Positions 22,701 through 35,243 of a stretch of DNA of 64,000 nucleotides are shown one piece after another. The notes under the pieces were generated by a model, which was not told the origin of the DNA, did not search any database, and was given only the letters and a program-made list of their open reading frames with translations. Source of the stretch: Isoetes taiwanensis (Eukaryota > Streptophyta > Lycopodiopsida > Isoetales > Isoetaceae); contig JAJEKV010000009.1 in NCBI GenBank assembly GCA_021234155.1, positions 7,365,546-7,429,545 of the forward strand, written 5' to 3'. Positions within the stretch are counted from its first letter, which is position 1; every line of letters begins with the position of its first letter. Both the position numbers and the translations under genes were made by a program.

Positions 22701-23858
22701 TCGGAGAGGTTTGTCACTACCATAACTCCATAAATCATGTCGGCCTCATAATTATTGTTTGCGGAGTAGAGCAAAATAGAAAAGGACTACCCTCACGACT
22801 CGGGCTCCGCATGATTACTTTTGGGCAACCCCACGCCTACAAACACAACTCTCATTTTTGAAATCCCAATGCAATCAGGAGCTGGAAACTGGAAGTGGGT
22901 AGTCGAATATTGTTGTTGGTGTTCGGAAGTGGTTGTTGCCATGTATGTGTTGCTCTGTGTAGCTATATAGGCCTTCAAAAAATTAAAAGGTCTTCGTCTA
23001 TTTTTATGGTCTTCTCCCATAAAATATTTTTGATCTTCTCTCTCTCCTAATTAAAATTTTGTAAAAGCGTTTGCAAACCTTAATGTTAAATACAAAAACA
23101 TTGTAGACATTAATCAAATATGTCAGCATTTTGTAAATTGTGCAAGTTGTTTAGTTCTTATATTAGGTCGATAGCGCGCTCGACCCAAAGATCCCTGCCA
23201 GTGATTTCAACGCCTATTCTGAGTCTGAAAAGAAGTATGTGGTGCTATTGAGGATTATTAAGCACAAAAATTTTGGTACTACTAAACACAGATAGAGACT
23301 CTGAACTATTACGTGGCCTATAAATAAGAGAATTCAGTCAGCCTCATTCCAATGATGATGCATAGATGCTACATGAATTAATTATCTCTATTATAGTTGA
23401 ACTAACATGAGACCTGATATGATAGATAACCATGTTTTACCAATCTAATGTCCGTTCAATGTGGCATCAAACTCTTCTCCATTAGATGATAAAAATCATT
23501 CTATTCTATTCTATTCCATCCATGGAAAAAATTAGTGGCTATTAATAGCCAAATGGCGATTTTTTAGGGGGTCTAGGCAATTTTTGCAACAAATTTTGTA
23601 AAGAGAGACTTCTTTAAAAAAAAATAAAAAGTAGCCATAGTTAAAACAAGTACTCCCCTGCATGAGATGTTGAGCAGGCCTCGGTGCAGATGCTGGGATC
23701 ATACCTTCAAGAGGCCATAGATCGCCGGGATCAGCTCGGTCCTCGGGCACTCGCCTGATATATGTACATATTTTTTTCCCCTCATGTTAGATGTCTATAA
23801 GTAGCAACTCCAAACAGAATAGTAATCTTGATGTTCATATTCTTTTGAAAAAGAGGAA
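19762..23858. other. AT-rich spacer; no supported gene
   Basis: The first bases (AATCACCCTC) complete the split MITE. Other content: a doubled CCAGTTCAAGAGGTAAAATTAA at 20116-20161, a poly(A) run at 22649-22671, and a short plus-strand frame at 21793-21942 rich in Asp/Glu/Lys (DDENRAARDPDDKPSLPE) that reads like an isolated exon or remnant. A minus-strand frame at 20783-20968 ends at a good donor (CAT|GTAAGTT) but has no recognised domain. Nothing here can be named. Confidence 0.4.
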
Positions 23859-24031
23859 AAACTACCAAAATACCCCTATGAGTTTGTGTAATTACCAAAA
23901 TACCCTTATGAGTTTCAAAATTACCAAAATGCCCCTACACACCTACTATACACAAGGGCATTTTGGTAATTTTGAAACTCATAAGGGTATTTTGGTAATT
24001 ACACAAACTCATAGGGGTATTTTGGTGGTTT
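23859..24031. repeat. Foldback element: 76-bp arms, 21-base loop
   Basis: Left arm 23859-23934 and right arm 23956-24031 are complementary with one mismatch. Each arm carries three ACCAAAATACCC-type repeats separated by TATGAGTTT segments. It is a small snap-back MITE; transcripts would form a long double-stranded stem. Confidence 0.93.
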
Positions 24032-25285
24032 AAAGATTAAGATGATTAGAGTGTGATAGACAATCTAGGATAACTTATAAGGCCTGTTGGGCCAGAATGC
24101 CAATCTGAATAGCATCCCCTCTATTTGCAACAAAGATGCCATGTTTTCTGCTTGGAAGCATAGCTTCAATCTACAATGCATAATCTTAATGAGGCAAGAG
24201 CATTCCCATTGTGGACCTAAATGTTGTAAATACATGTAATGAGATTTGAATTTGGAATTTTGCATCCTTATAGCACTGTCGTTCGGCTTTGTGTTGCTAG
24301 ATTGAAAAGCATAGATCTAAGCAGTAGCCATGTCAAGGGATAGCTTTTAAAATGCAAAATGCTTCGTGTGAATGTTTGCCACTCTCTCTAGTTGTTTTTT
24401 TACTTGGAAACGGAACTTGTAACCATTTTCCTATGTAGATAAAAGTGCTTCAATCATCTAAAGGTTATAGAATCATCAAGTATTACGCTTCCAATAAGTT
24501 AATTTTAGAAACAAAGTTGCTAATTCTTGACGAAGAAACCACAACAAAGAAAGAAACCCATTATTTTGCACAATACTAGAAAAATAGCCTCCATTGCCAA
24601 GTTCTGTTCACAAGAAAGTAAATAAAGAACAGAACAATCCACATAAACCAATTTTGAAAATTTAAATGGATACAAAATATTAGTAAACAAATTGATTTAG
24701 TACACAACTTCCATCAAGATAGATAGAGCCAAGCCGACATAACATCCAATATAGTCAACAACATCCAATAGATAGAGCCAAACATCCAAACCCATCCAAA
24801 GCCTGTTTGTGTAGACACTAGAGATGTTTCAGATACATTTGCTTTTTTTAACCATAAATGCAATGATTTGTTATGGTCTTGACACGTAATGTGTTAATGA
24901 GTGCTGAACTATATTTTGACTTCTGTTATGTGGTTTGAATTTGTTAAAAATGTGCATTAATTATGAGATTCAATGAACTATCGGGTTCAACAAGGTTAAC
25001 AAACTTCTTGGAAACTAATGCATTTTCCATGTCTTTTCCTCATAAAATCTGAAGCTAAAGTCACATGCACAATTGAGAATTTTCAGCCCAATCCAATCGA
25101 CTAACAATATGCTTATCATGATGCACATATGCAAATCTGAAGCAAGACCATCTTCCTTTGCCTTGTTCTTGCTTCTTTTGAATAAAACCTGGGCATTAGC
25201 AGGTACCTGCTAGTTGAGCACACCTCAACCCAGATGCCAAAAATGCCTAATAACCCAAATGGGTAAATAACTGGTTTCCCCATAC
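24032..25285. other. AT-rich spacer downstream of GSH1; no gene seen
   Basis: No supported coding on either strand. A GATAGAGCCAA.. segment is repeated at 24721-24785. The GSH1 transcript end probably lies in the last few hundred bases. Confidence 0.5.
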
Positions 25286-26818
25286 TCAATACCAGAGTTC
25301 ATTGAATAATAGATCAATGTTCTTCTCCGCTTTGCCATTGTAGAATTCCAGGAGCTTTTCAGCTGGCGTAATACCAGATTCAACAATATCACTTATGGCA
25401 TTCAAAAAACTGGACTCCTTATAGCCTCTCCGTTCTAAACCTGCATATGAAAGTTTAAAAATATCTTGGGCAACATGCTTTAACAGCCCTCCTCTGAACG
25501 GAGTCTTTAAACCCATTTCAGGCACCTTATTCCTAAGCATGGTCCGCTCTTCGTTGGTCCAATCATGTATTAACTTTGATGCTTCCTGAAGAGAAGTCTT
25601 ATCATATAGCAAGCCAACCCAGAATGCAGGTAGAGCACAAAGCATTCTCCATGGTCCACAATCAGCACCTCTCATCTCTATATATCGTTTCAATCGCACT
25701 TCTGGGAAAATGGTTGTTAGGTGATTTTCCCAGTCATCAACGGTAGGGAACTCACCAGGCAGGGCAGGTAAGTTTCCATGCATGAAATCCCGAAATGACA
25801 TGCCAGCACAATCGACATATCGCTTATTTCGATAAACAAAATACATTGGGACATCTAAAGCATACTCTACATACTTTTCAAAACCAAAGTCCTCATCAAA
25901 CACAAATGGAAGGTCTCCAGTCCTCTGCTTGTCTACATCTGTCCAAATATGACTCCTATAACTTAAAAAACCATTGGGTTTTCCTTCCGTAAAAGGTGAG
26001 CTCGCAAATATAGCTGTTGCAACTGGCTGCAATGCAATTCCAACCCTAACCTTTTCTATCATATCCTCTTCAGAATCAAAATCCAAATTAACCTGTACTG
26101 TACATGTTCGAAACATCATGTCCAGGCCGAATGTACCCACTCGAGGCATGTAATTACGCATAATTTTATATCTACCTTTTGGCATAGCAGGTATCTCACT
26201 AACTGGCCATTTGGGTTGGAAGCCCATACCTAGAAACCCTAGACGCAATTCTTCTGCAACTGCTTTCACTTCATATAAGTGTGAATTAAGCTCAGCACAT
26301 GTTTCATGTACTGTTTTCAGAGGTGCACCACTTAGCTCAAATTGGCCACCAGGCTCGAGAGAGATGTTCTGGCCATCCTTTTTCAAGCCAATAATATTGC
26401 CCCCCTCTATAACTTTTTCCCAATCAAAGCGTTCTGCCAGCCCATGAAGTAATTGCGAGATTTGATCATATGTCATCGGTTTTAAAGTGTCCAACTGAAA
26501 TCCAAACTTCTCATGTTCTGTCCCAATCCGCCATTTCTCTTTGGGCTTACATCCAGATGCAAGGTAAGCTATAAGGTCTCCTTTAGTTAAAATCTTAGCT
26601 TTCACAGCAAGTTGCTCAACAGGTGGACTAGCTGCAATAACTACAAGACTTCTAGAGAATTCTTTTGATTCATACTGGCCTCCCTTTCTTCTACAGCTAT
26701 TGAAGCCATTCATGGCTGTATAGATTCGACATTCTCTAGCATGCACTGATAACAAGCTTGTAGCTGTTGTGAATGATGGCCCCTGAACTAGAGCATTAGC
26801 TTCATAAAAGAATCCCAT
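25286..26818 (-). CDS. GSH1: Glutamate-cysteine ligase, plastid type, single coding exon
   Basis: 510 residues (Arabidopsis 522). The enzyme joins glutamate and cysteine using ATP, the first and limiting step of glutathione synthesis, in plastids. Residues 1-65 look like a transit peptide; the plant GCL core starts near 75. Landmarks are [12 protein letters not shown] (97-108), [14 protein letters not shown] (153-166), [12 protein letters not shown] and [19 protein letters not shown]. The redox-switch pair conserved in plant GCL is present at C174 and C394. C337 has no partner: the second cysteine of the other known pair is Ala352. Cys387 replaces a usual Gly. No stops or frame breaks. Angiosperm GSH1 has many introns; here the coding region has none, but a 5'-UTR intron is likely. 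Confidence 0.97.
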   Translation of the reverse strand: MGFFYEANALVQGPSFTTATSLLSVHARECRIYTAMNGFNSCRRKGGQYESKEFSRSLVVIAASPPVEQLAVKAKILTKGDLIAYLASGCKPKEKWRIGTEHEKFGFQLDTLKPMTYDQISQLLHGLAERFDWEKVIEGGNIIGLKKDGQNISLEPGGQFELSGAPLKTVHETCAELNSHLYEVKAVAEELRLGFLGMGFQPKWPVSEIPAMPKGRYKIMRNYMPRVGTFGLDMMFRTCTVQVNLDFDSEEDMIEKVRVGIALQPVATAIFASSPFTEGKPNGFLSYRSHIWTDVDKQRTGDLPFVFDEDFGFEKYVEYALDVPMYFVYRNKRYVDCAGMSFRDFMHGNLPALPGEFPTVDDWENHLTTIFPEVRLKRYIEMRGADCGPWRMLCALPAFWVGLLYDKTSLQEASKLIHDWTNEERTMLRNKVPEMGLKTPFRGGLLKHVAQDIFKLSYAGLERRGYKESSFLNAISDIVESGITPAEKLLEFYNGKAEKNIDLLFNELWY

Positions 26819-26868
26819 TATGGATGTTGTAAATGATGGGATTTATATACTGCTAGGAGTCTGCATTC

Positions 26869-27306
26869 CTGCAATATTAAATAACGAAATCTTAAAAAGA
26901 GACAAGAATGAAGCATAGTACCTAGTACTAATGCAACATCGTTCTGACGTACCTCTTTATTAAAAGACATTACTGATAAAAGAGAACGAGCAATAGGAAA
27001 AACTGATGAGGAATAGCATGGATGCACAGTTAAATCATACAAGTTATTTAGGGGCATTTATCTGAACTCATAAAGAATGATATCAAAGAACGTAAACATG
27101 CGCTGATAGACAAATAGGAAAATCAAAAGACATCTCGCAGATATACGAGAATATAATTGGTGCAGATAAATTTCAAGAAGACTCGGAAACGTATTCAAGG
27201 TATCAAACAGACGATGAAACTAAGGAGGCCAGTCTAACAGCAGTTTTAACGAAGAAGAGTAAAGCAATATAAGAAAGAAGAGCGAAAAAAGAACAAAACT
27301 ACCCAC
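26869..27306 (-). other. Probable 5'-UTR intron of GSH1
   Basis: On the minus strand a donor CAGAG|GTGGGTAG at 27306 and an acceptor AATATTGCAG| at 26869 bracket 438 bases. The acceptor lies 50 bases before the ATG, whose start matches the family N-terminus. The upstream exon would contain 27307 to about 27400. An open frame inside (26818-27057) is not conserved-looking. Confidence 0.6.
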
Positions 27307-27309
27307 CTC

Positions 27310-28402
27310 TGTGCAGCGCTAGTAACAGCAACATGAGCAGGTAGGCATAGCCAGTTCCGGCGGTGCGGCCACGCTTCCAGGAAAAACATGGAGTTTTAGT
27401 TCCAGAAAATAACAGAATCAATTTATTTCATTTTCCGAATATAAATGCATGCTTGTTTTACACCATAGAATAGAGTGGAGGGGACCAAACATCAACAATT
27501 GTCTAGTTCATGCGGATCTTGCTGGCCACCCAAAAATAGGTCATTTTTTCTGGTCCCTACATCTTCAATTTAGGCCAAACTAGTCTTTCAATTCAATGGT
27601 AATTTTGTAACCATGAATCTTCATTGGCATGACTGATTGACCATATTTATGATATCCAATGACCCAAAAATACTGGCATCTTTATTCACCACGCATATCA
27701 TATCACTATTTAATTTGCACGAATCTACATGGTTACGACCTTGGGGTGATAACATGTATACATTGGTGTATGAACAATTACAAGTGCAGCTCGTGTAAAA
27801 GACATTACTTTTTAACTTGGATTTCATGTAGCTTTTAAGTGGATTTGCATCTTGACCCTTGATATACCTGTCACCCAACAGTAATAATTTAAGAACACTA
27901 GACCATTGAAAATCTATGTTTCAACTCACGCTATCTCCATACTACAATTCTATTCATGCAGCATTTCTGTGGTACATATTGCAAATGCAATACTTTATCG
28001 CTAGGTCAAGATAGTTTTAACCCGGACTTGTATATCCTGGAGCAAACAAAATTGTGCCCCTGGATTCTCTTGCATGTCCCCTATGGCCCCCGTTTTGCCG
28101 TGCTAGGCTTCTGTCACATGGCACAGTAAATCTCTGCTCTCGCGTGCCATGGTACATTGCAGTCATCAAAAGGTTATCCCCCCTCTGGGATACCCCACGA
28201 GATGCAGCATCCCGGGATTCCACAAATCAATTTTCCAGTGGCTGGGAACGCATAGTTGGGAATCCCCGGACCATCATATCCCCCCAAGGGATCCCATGAC
28301 CTAGCCATAGATACGGGATCCCTCTCCGAGATCCTGTGACAGTCCCCTATGGAGCCCATTATCGCCCCCCCCCTCCCCCCCTCAGCATGCCAGGACCGGC
28401 AC
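27310..28402. other. GSH1 upstream region and spacer; no gene seen
   Basis: A TATA-like TTTATATT on the minus strand near 27438-27446 could serve GSH1. Sequence from about 28180 becomes GC-rich with repeated GGGATCCC-like palindromes and a run of C's at 28366-28380, leading into the LINE monomers. No gene supported. Confidence 0.4.
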
Positions 28403-31228
28403 TCAGTCGTCGATCAGAGTACCATGTTTTTGGATAACCATCGCGTTCATCACGGTTGAGATCCCCACATCTAACCCGCAACTAGGAATGCTTGATGGGG
28501 GGTACCGGAGCACGGTTTCGCCACATTATTTCTAGCTCGGGGATCCTCTTTGCGATGACTCCTGCGGAAACCTTCTCGACCTCGATCTCGGAGGTAAGGA
28601 TATATTTTTTTAAACCCTCATTTTGGGATTTCGGAGGTTGGTGTAGAACTTAGCTATACCTGGTGATGGGATCACAGTTTACGTGATTCTGGCGGGGCTG
28701 ATGGGGGATGATACAAGGGCAATCCTAGCGGCGACCGATTTTAAAATTTGACTTGTTTATCCCTTAAAGTTTTACAATTGTGAAAACACAAAGTAATTTA
28801 CCCTGATATATAGAAAAAAGGTAGGGTACTAATTCTTATACTTTAGGACGCGTTGCTAGATACATTCCAGATCTATGGTCTAGAAACCCAGACTCCGGGA
28901 TCCCCTAGATGGCAATCTCATTGATTGTTGTCCCTTGAGCATGCATCACGCGGCCACGCAATGCCTAAGGGTGGGATCCCATTCTAAAGGACTATCGTCC
29001 ACGCATTGCCTTCTATGCTTCCCTCCAAAGAGTCCAAGTCTTCTCGTCGTAATACCCTTCTTTGCACAGATGATAAGAGAAGGATGGACATTGTTGGTTC
29101 CCGACATTGTTGGGCTCCCAAGGCCGGCGTTGGAGACATATTTTGGGAGTGCGTAGCAATAAATTGCCCTGTATTAATTTATATTTTGCCTTCCAGGTTC
29201 GAGAAGCTTGTGACCGGGAGGGGGGGAAGGGGAGGGGGGTGTTCAGCCCCGCTCTTTTGCTCATAACTTGGGATTCTGGTGTCAGATTTGGGTGTTCTTG
29301 GGCTCTTTGGAAAGATCGTTGCAAGACCTTTCTGTTGATGTGTGATTTATCAATCTCAGTCGTCGATTGAAGTACCATGTTTTGGGATAACCATCGCATT
29401 CATGATGGTTGAGATCCCCACATCTAACTGGCAACTAGGAATGCTTGATGGGGGGTACAGGATCACGGTTTCGCCACATTATTTTCAGCTCGGGATCCTC
29501 TTCGCGATGACTCCTACGGGGAACCTTCTAGACCTGGATCTCGGAGGTAAGGATATATTTCTTTAAACCCTCATTCTGGGATTCTGGAGGTTGGCTTAGA
29601 ACTTAGCTATACCTGGCGATGGGATCACAGTCTATGTGATTCTGGCGGGGCAGATGGGGGATGGTACAAAAGCAATCCTAGCGGCGTCCGATTTTAAAAT
29701 TTGACCTGTTTGTCCCTTAAAGTCTCACAATTGTGGAAACACGAAGTAGTTTACCTTGATATATAGAAAAAGGGTAGGGTACGAACTCCTATACTTTAGG
29801 ATTCGTTGCTAGATACATTCCAGATCTATGGTCTAGAAACCCAGACTCTGGGATCCCCTAGATGGCAATCTCATTGATTGTTGTCCCTTGAGCATGCATT
29901 CTGCGGCCACGCAATGCCTAAGGATGGGATCACATTCTAAAGGACTATCGTCCATGCATTGCCTTCTATGCTTTCCTCCAAGGGTTCCAGGTCTTCTCGT
30001 CGTAATACCCTTGTTTGCACAGATGAGAAGAGAAGCATATGGACATTGTTGGTTCCCGACGTTGTTGGGCTCCCAAGGCCGGTGCTGGAGACATATTTTG
30101 GGAGAGCGGAGCAATATATTGCCCTACATTAATTTATATTTTGCCTTCCAGGTTCGAGAAGCTTGTTGGGGAGGGAGGTCAGCCGCGCTCTTTTGCTCAT
30201 AACTTGGGATTCCAGTGTCAGATTTGGGTGTTCTTGGGCTCTTTGGAAAGCTCGTTACAAGACCTTTTCGTCGGTGTGTGATTTATCAATCTCAGTCGTC
30301 GATCAGAGTACCATGTTTTGGGATAACCATCGCGTTCATCAAGGTTGAGATCCCCACATCTAACCGGCAACTAGGAATGCTTGATGGGGAGTACCGGAGT
30401 ACGGTTTCACCACATTATTTCCAGCTCGGGGATCCTCTTCACAATGACTCATGCGGGGAACTTGTAGACCTCGCTCCTGGAGGTAAGGATATATTTCTTT
30501 AAACCCTCATTATGGGATTCCGGAGGTTGGTTTAGAACTTAGCTATACTTGGCGATGGGATCACAGTCTACGTGATTCTGGCGGGGCAGACGGGGGATGA
30601 TACAAGGGCAATTCTAGCGGCGTCCGATTTTAAATTTTGACTTGTTTGTCCCTTAAAGTTTTACAATTGTGGAAACACAAAGTAGTTTACCCTGATATAT
30701 AGAAAAAGGGTAGGGTACTAACTCCTATACTTTAGGACGCGTTGCTAGATACATCACAGATTTATAGTCTAGAAACCCAGACTCCGGGACCCCTAGATGG
30801 CAATCTCATTGATTGTTGTCCCTTGAGCATGCATCCCGTGGCCACACAATGCCTACGGGTGGGATCGCATTCTAAAGGACTATCGTCCACACATTGCCTT
30901 CTATGCTTTCCTCCAAGAAGTCCAAGTCTTCTCGTCGTAATATCCTTGTGTGCATAGATGATAAGAGAAGGATGGACATTGTTGGTTTTCGACATCGTTG
31001 GGCTCCCAAGGCCGGTGTTGGAGACATATTTTGGGAGTGCAAAGCAATATATTGCCCTGCATTAGTTTATATTTTGTCTTCTAGGTTCGAGAAGCTTGTC
31101 ACCACCGGGGGGGGGAGTTCAGCCCCGCCCTTTTGCTCATAACTTGGGATTCTGATGTCAGATTTAGGTGTTTTTGGGCTCTTTGGAAAGCTCGTTGCAA
31201 GAGCTTTCTGTCGGTGTGTGATTTGTAT
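28403..31228 (+). repeat. Three tandem ~940-bp monomers in a LINE 5' region
   Basis: TCAGTCGTCG starts each unit at 28403, 29356 and 30292, giving lengths of 953, 936 and about 937. Each unit contains CATCTAAC.GGCAACTAGGAATGC, a GGTAAGGATATAT segment, and ends with the LINE box CTCATAACTTGGGATTC...TTGGGCTCTTTGGAAAG. The last unit leads into LINE ORF1, so these are likely promoter monomers comparable in layout to those of mouse L1. The open frames in the units are not conserved between copies. Confidence 0.88.
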
Positions 31229-31659
31229 GATGATTCTTCTGTTTTGGTGGAAAGAATTCGCACGACAATCCCAGCCCTCTTTTGGTGGTGCTAGGATTTG
31301 GCTGCAATTTTCTTTTGGCCATAACTTCTGCATCTGGTTACAATTTTGGGCGTATTTGGGCTTGTTGGAAAGATCTTTGAGCACTTCATCCAATGGTGCT
31401 TAATTTTTTTAGGGATTGGCTATTGGAAAGGACTGTTCAGCTCTGAAGCTTCGGTTCCCCCTTTTGGTAGAGATGACAAGATCCAGTCGCAGCCCGCCAA
31501 AATGTTCTTCTGGTAGTTCTACTATAGTACATGGTGGAATTGGAAAAGAATATACTGGAGATTCTCCCAGAATAATGTACGTGATGCATACAAAATGGCT
31601 CGCGAGGGTGCTCTTTTGGCTTTTAAGAGTTTGGTTTCTTTGGTGCACCTCAATCCTTT

Positions 31660-33101
31660 AGTGTTGCCCAATATCTCTTCTAATGGCACGAGTGGGGCCG
31701 CCTCAATTGAGACAGGAGCTCCATCTCTCCTCTTCTCAGTTACTTGTTCCAGTTTCTATTCCAACTGTAGTTGCCTCGACTACAGTTCATGCTTCTGCCG
31801 ATACGTCTGGTGAGACTGGAAGACGTGTTGAACATGTGTCATTGGGAAACTCTTCTGAGAGTGTCGCACCTCCACAGGAAAGCAGCTGTCCTTTCTCCAG
31901 CAATTGCAAGCCAAGCAAGACTCCATGGATGTCCAGCTCCCATCAGATAAAATATTTTATGAGGTTCGAGAATGTAGAGCAACTTTTGAGCATTTTGGGG
32001 CTCCAGTGGTGCAGATTAGCCATGAAGATCATCGACCACATGTGGAGCAGTTGGTTGCGTGTTCTGTGGTCTGCAACTTCACTGGCTCTTTTTTGGATCT
32101 GTAGTGCGCGAGATCTTGGTTGTCTGGGCACCTTCATAAGCTAGGCTCCCTGCTTATCAATCTATCAAGCTTGTGGCAAAAGATCAACATTGCTTTCTTT
32201 TGATATTTGAATCTCCTGAGCTAGCTGCTCAACTTATAGAACGAGGTGTTGATCCTCTTTGGAAACACTTCTTGCTCTATCAGCAGTATGTTCTTGGATC
32301 CTTTCCAGCTACGCCAGATGCCTTACGTGCCCCCTTCTAGTTTGCATTGAAGATTTCCCTCCAGAGCTACAGGATTCCAAGTTCATTTCCGCCATTGCTA
32401 ATGAGATTGGACTCCATTTGCAATACTCCATAACCAATGGCATCACCAAAATTTGTGTTGCAAGGCCCATTAATCGTGATTTGCCTCAAACAATTGTTGT
32501 CCAGAGCGGGCCTATATTATTTCCGTTTAAGTTGTCCTTGTTGAATGGTCCTGAGCTAGCTCTCATGTTTCCTGAGGCCCCTCTCTTTGATCAATATCTC
32601 AAGGTTCACCAACAGGGTTCTCCATCTGTTCCTCCGGCACTCCATGCTCCTAGATCAGCTCCCACCTCAATAGATATCTCACACCCTTGTGACTGCCCCC
32701 CCACTCTTTTAGTTGCAGCTCCCTCACCTCAATCTCTAGATCACCAAATGTTGAGACTGACTAAAATTCAGAAGTCGCAAGAGCAAATTGAGGCTCGTGG
32801 ACAGTACATGGATATTGATCGGCGTGGCATCCACCCACCACCAAAACATCCATCGGCCCTTCGCCAACCACGAAAATTAGCTAAGGGATCTAACTCATCT
32901 GCATCCCAGCCCTCAGTTCTGGCTTCATGTAACTCTGCTCCTCCCATTGCATCCCACTGTGGTCGCTTTGATCAGCTTCAGTGGGCTGATTTGGTTGATG
33001 AAGTTACTGCCATGCCAGATGCCCAGGAGACATCCCCAAATTCCCTTGAGACACCAGCGGCCTCATCTGAACTGGCCCCATCACAAGGTCAATGCGGTTA
33101 G
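31660..33101 (+). pseudogene. LINE 3 ORF1 (DUF4283-like), frame-broken
   Basis: Homology switches between frames. One gives VACSVVCNFTGSFLDL, the DUF4283 start, another QHCFLLIFESPELAAQLIERG, and the long frame from 32259 gives IEDFPPELQDSKFISAIANEIG and a Pro/Ser-rich tail ending QGQCG. Several TAG/TAA codons break the middle. The stop at 33099-33101 overlaps the ORF2 start by ten bases, a layout suited to termination-reinitiation. Confidence 0.75.
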
Positions 33102-33590
33102 TTTCATGGAATGTTCAGGGGGTAGCCTCCTCCATCCTCAAGCAGAGTTTCTTTCTACTTATCTAGATTGGATGCTCAGTTTGTATATCTTCAAGAGCAC
33201 AAGTGTCGTAAGGAAGATGTATCAAAGCTTGCAGATATAATTGATCGAAGGTTTAATGTTCTTATCGCAACAACTGATTCTGCCAACGCTGGAGTGGTGA
33301 TAGCATGGCTTCGTTCCTTACCAGTCATCTTTACTCAGGCTGATCGTCTTGGTCGTTGGGCCCTAATTGTATGGCAGGAGCAAGGGATTAAGTATAGTCT
33401 AATTAATGTTCATGCCCACAACAGGCCCCATTAGAGAGCTTCACTGTGGGCCTCCTTGCGAGGGAAGATGCAGCTTGGGCTGCCACATTTCATGGCTTCT
33501 TGCTGGGGATCTTAATATGGTGGAAATGGAGTTTGATCGGTTAGGTGTTATCTCTACAGTGGTGTAGTGTTGTCTCCAAGGGTGAATATT
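33092..33590 (+). pseudogene. LINE 3 ORF2 fragment (APE-type endonuclease)
   Basis: ATG at 33092 gives LVSWNVQG, then (after a frame change) YLQEHKCRKEDV with the catalytic Glu, VVIAWLRSLPV, LGRWALIVWQ and AGDLNMVEM. An in-frame TAG near 33432 falls where the 47-kb LINE has CAG (Gln) before Arg. The domain is cut off near 33590. Confidence 0.82.
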
Positions 33591-35115
33591 CGTTTTTTGG
33601 CGAATATTATCACGTTAAAAAAAGGGTGCCACGAATGTTAGATAGGTTAAAAAAATGGTGGGAAAAAAATAATAGTCAATATTTGATATGCTACTCCGAC
33701 GACCAGCTTAGGGTGCGTTGAGATTGCGAGACGCTAGAAGGAGAGGTTTAGCCAAATTTTCGACAGGGTTGAGGAGCAACGGTTCTAGATTCGCCATTAT
33801 CATTCTTTTGATCATTAGGTTTTAAGGCAAGGAGTTGTCTTGATCCTTCAAATATTTGTGGGAGCTCTCATCTTTCATAGTCAGCCATATAAGAAGCTCT
33901 ATTGTATGACGATAGATTCTGGGTGTGAAGTTCATGGTAATAAGTTGTGTAGGGCTTTGGAAATTTCAGATATTCGTTATTCATGTCCAGATAAAGCAGA
34001 GAAGCAATTTTCTTTCTGGTTGGTGAATGTTTATTTGTTGATTCTGTAGAATTCATTTTTTAAGCAAATTTCACCATGCTTTCTGGATGGCAGACATGAA
34101 TTACCTTTGAACAATCTTTGCATGGAGTTTTAAGAATAATATATCAATGTTCATGCTAAGAAGAAACCAACTGGTGAGGAAATTTGCGAAAAACATTGAC
34201 TCTGGAAAGTACGATGACTTGATGCAGCACTATGAGGTAAATACTTGTAAATTCATTCCTTCATGCTTGCATGGGGAGGCTTTGAAGACCTTATGCAATC
34301 AGTAAAAGACATACTTTTGAGTGTTCAAATGACTGATACAGCAGAGCCTATCATGCCAGAACATCGCCCTATTAAACGATCGAAACGATGTGTAAAATGC
34401 AACCGGTCTGCAGAAGCGTGAATCTGGAGACATGCACTTAATGGCTGCAACTGGATCTGCATGGCATGTGTACAGCTTGTTAGCAGAAGATGAAACTTGT
34501 AAAGCCCTGCTCACTTGTTGAAGTTTGAAGGAGCTCTTTCCATGCCCTAGAGATCCAGTGCAGGTATCTATGAGAAGTGTTCAAATGGGCATACTATACC
34601 AGGTGTAATATCAGTCGCACCCATTACAGCCTTCACTAATCTGTTGTTACAGTTGGCTTCAAAATATTGTCAAACAAAAGTTGAGGAAAGGTGGTAGTGG
34701 TTGTCTGTTACCATCATGGATATGCATTCTAATCTTTGCAACTTTTTGTCGAAACTAAATAATGTTGACGAGAAGTTTTTTAGATTATGGCATGACAAGA
34801 TGGATACTGCTGATTGGACAGAAGCAACGATAAAATCAAGCTTTCTAAAAACAAGAAGGGGTTTCTGCTTCTTCTGTTAAACATAAAAGTATGGTTTCAT
34901 TAATTAGAGAAATTTCATTTTCCTCGTTTGACAACGAAATAGGTCGTGGTCACCCCGGGGATGGTAAGAAATGATTCCTCTCAACCAAAATAAAGCGTTA
35001 ATAATTGTAAGTTCAGTTTGAAAAAATAACACTCGCCAAAATTTGATACCAGGCGTGTAGCCCAAAGCTGTCATAACAGTAACTGAGGGGTTTGAGCAGC
35101 TTCATGAATGGTCGT

Positions 35116-35137
35116 AAGGATCGCCATTGCGATTCTT
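35116..35137. repeat. GATCGC palindrome 1 (3' flank)
   Basis: AAGGATCGC-CATT-GCGATTCTT, arms matching at 8 of 9 positions; downstream of the gene. Confidence 0.8.
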
Positions 35138-35223
35138 GCGAAAACAAGTGAATGCAGAATACAAATAGTACATTGTGTGCTTCCTGGTCAAGGTACCGTC
35201 TGGAGGATGTATATCTGGTGTAC

Positions 35224-35243
35224 AGAATCGCCGCCGCGATCTT
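35224..35243. repeat. GATCGC palindrome 2 (3' flank)
   Basis: AGAATCGC-CGCC-GCGATCTT; downstream of the gene, about 105 bases from palindrome 1. Confidence 0.8.

Larger units (their letters stand above)
28403..33590 (+). mobile_element. LINE 3: monomer-bearing LINE, 3'-truncated
   Basis: Tandem 5' monomers, a second divergent 5' box at 31317-31387, a decayed ORF1 and the first ~500 bases of ORF2 (endonuclease). Homology to the other LINEs stops at about 33590, with no RT and no poly(A). Loss of the 3' end is unusual for LINEs, which normally lose the 5' end, so a later deletion or rearrangement is likely. Confidence 0.82.

Noticed and set aside
26818-27057. Minus-strand 79-codon frame ending at the GSH1 start
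   Set aside because: It lies mostly inside the predicted 5'-UTR intron and has no motif.
28017-31142. Many ~80-codon frames on both strands in the 28-31 kb repeats
   Set aside because: They are not kept between monomers and change frame from copy to copy.
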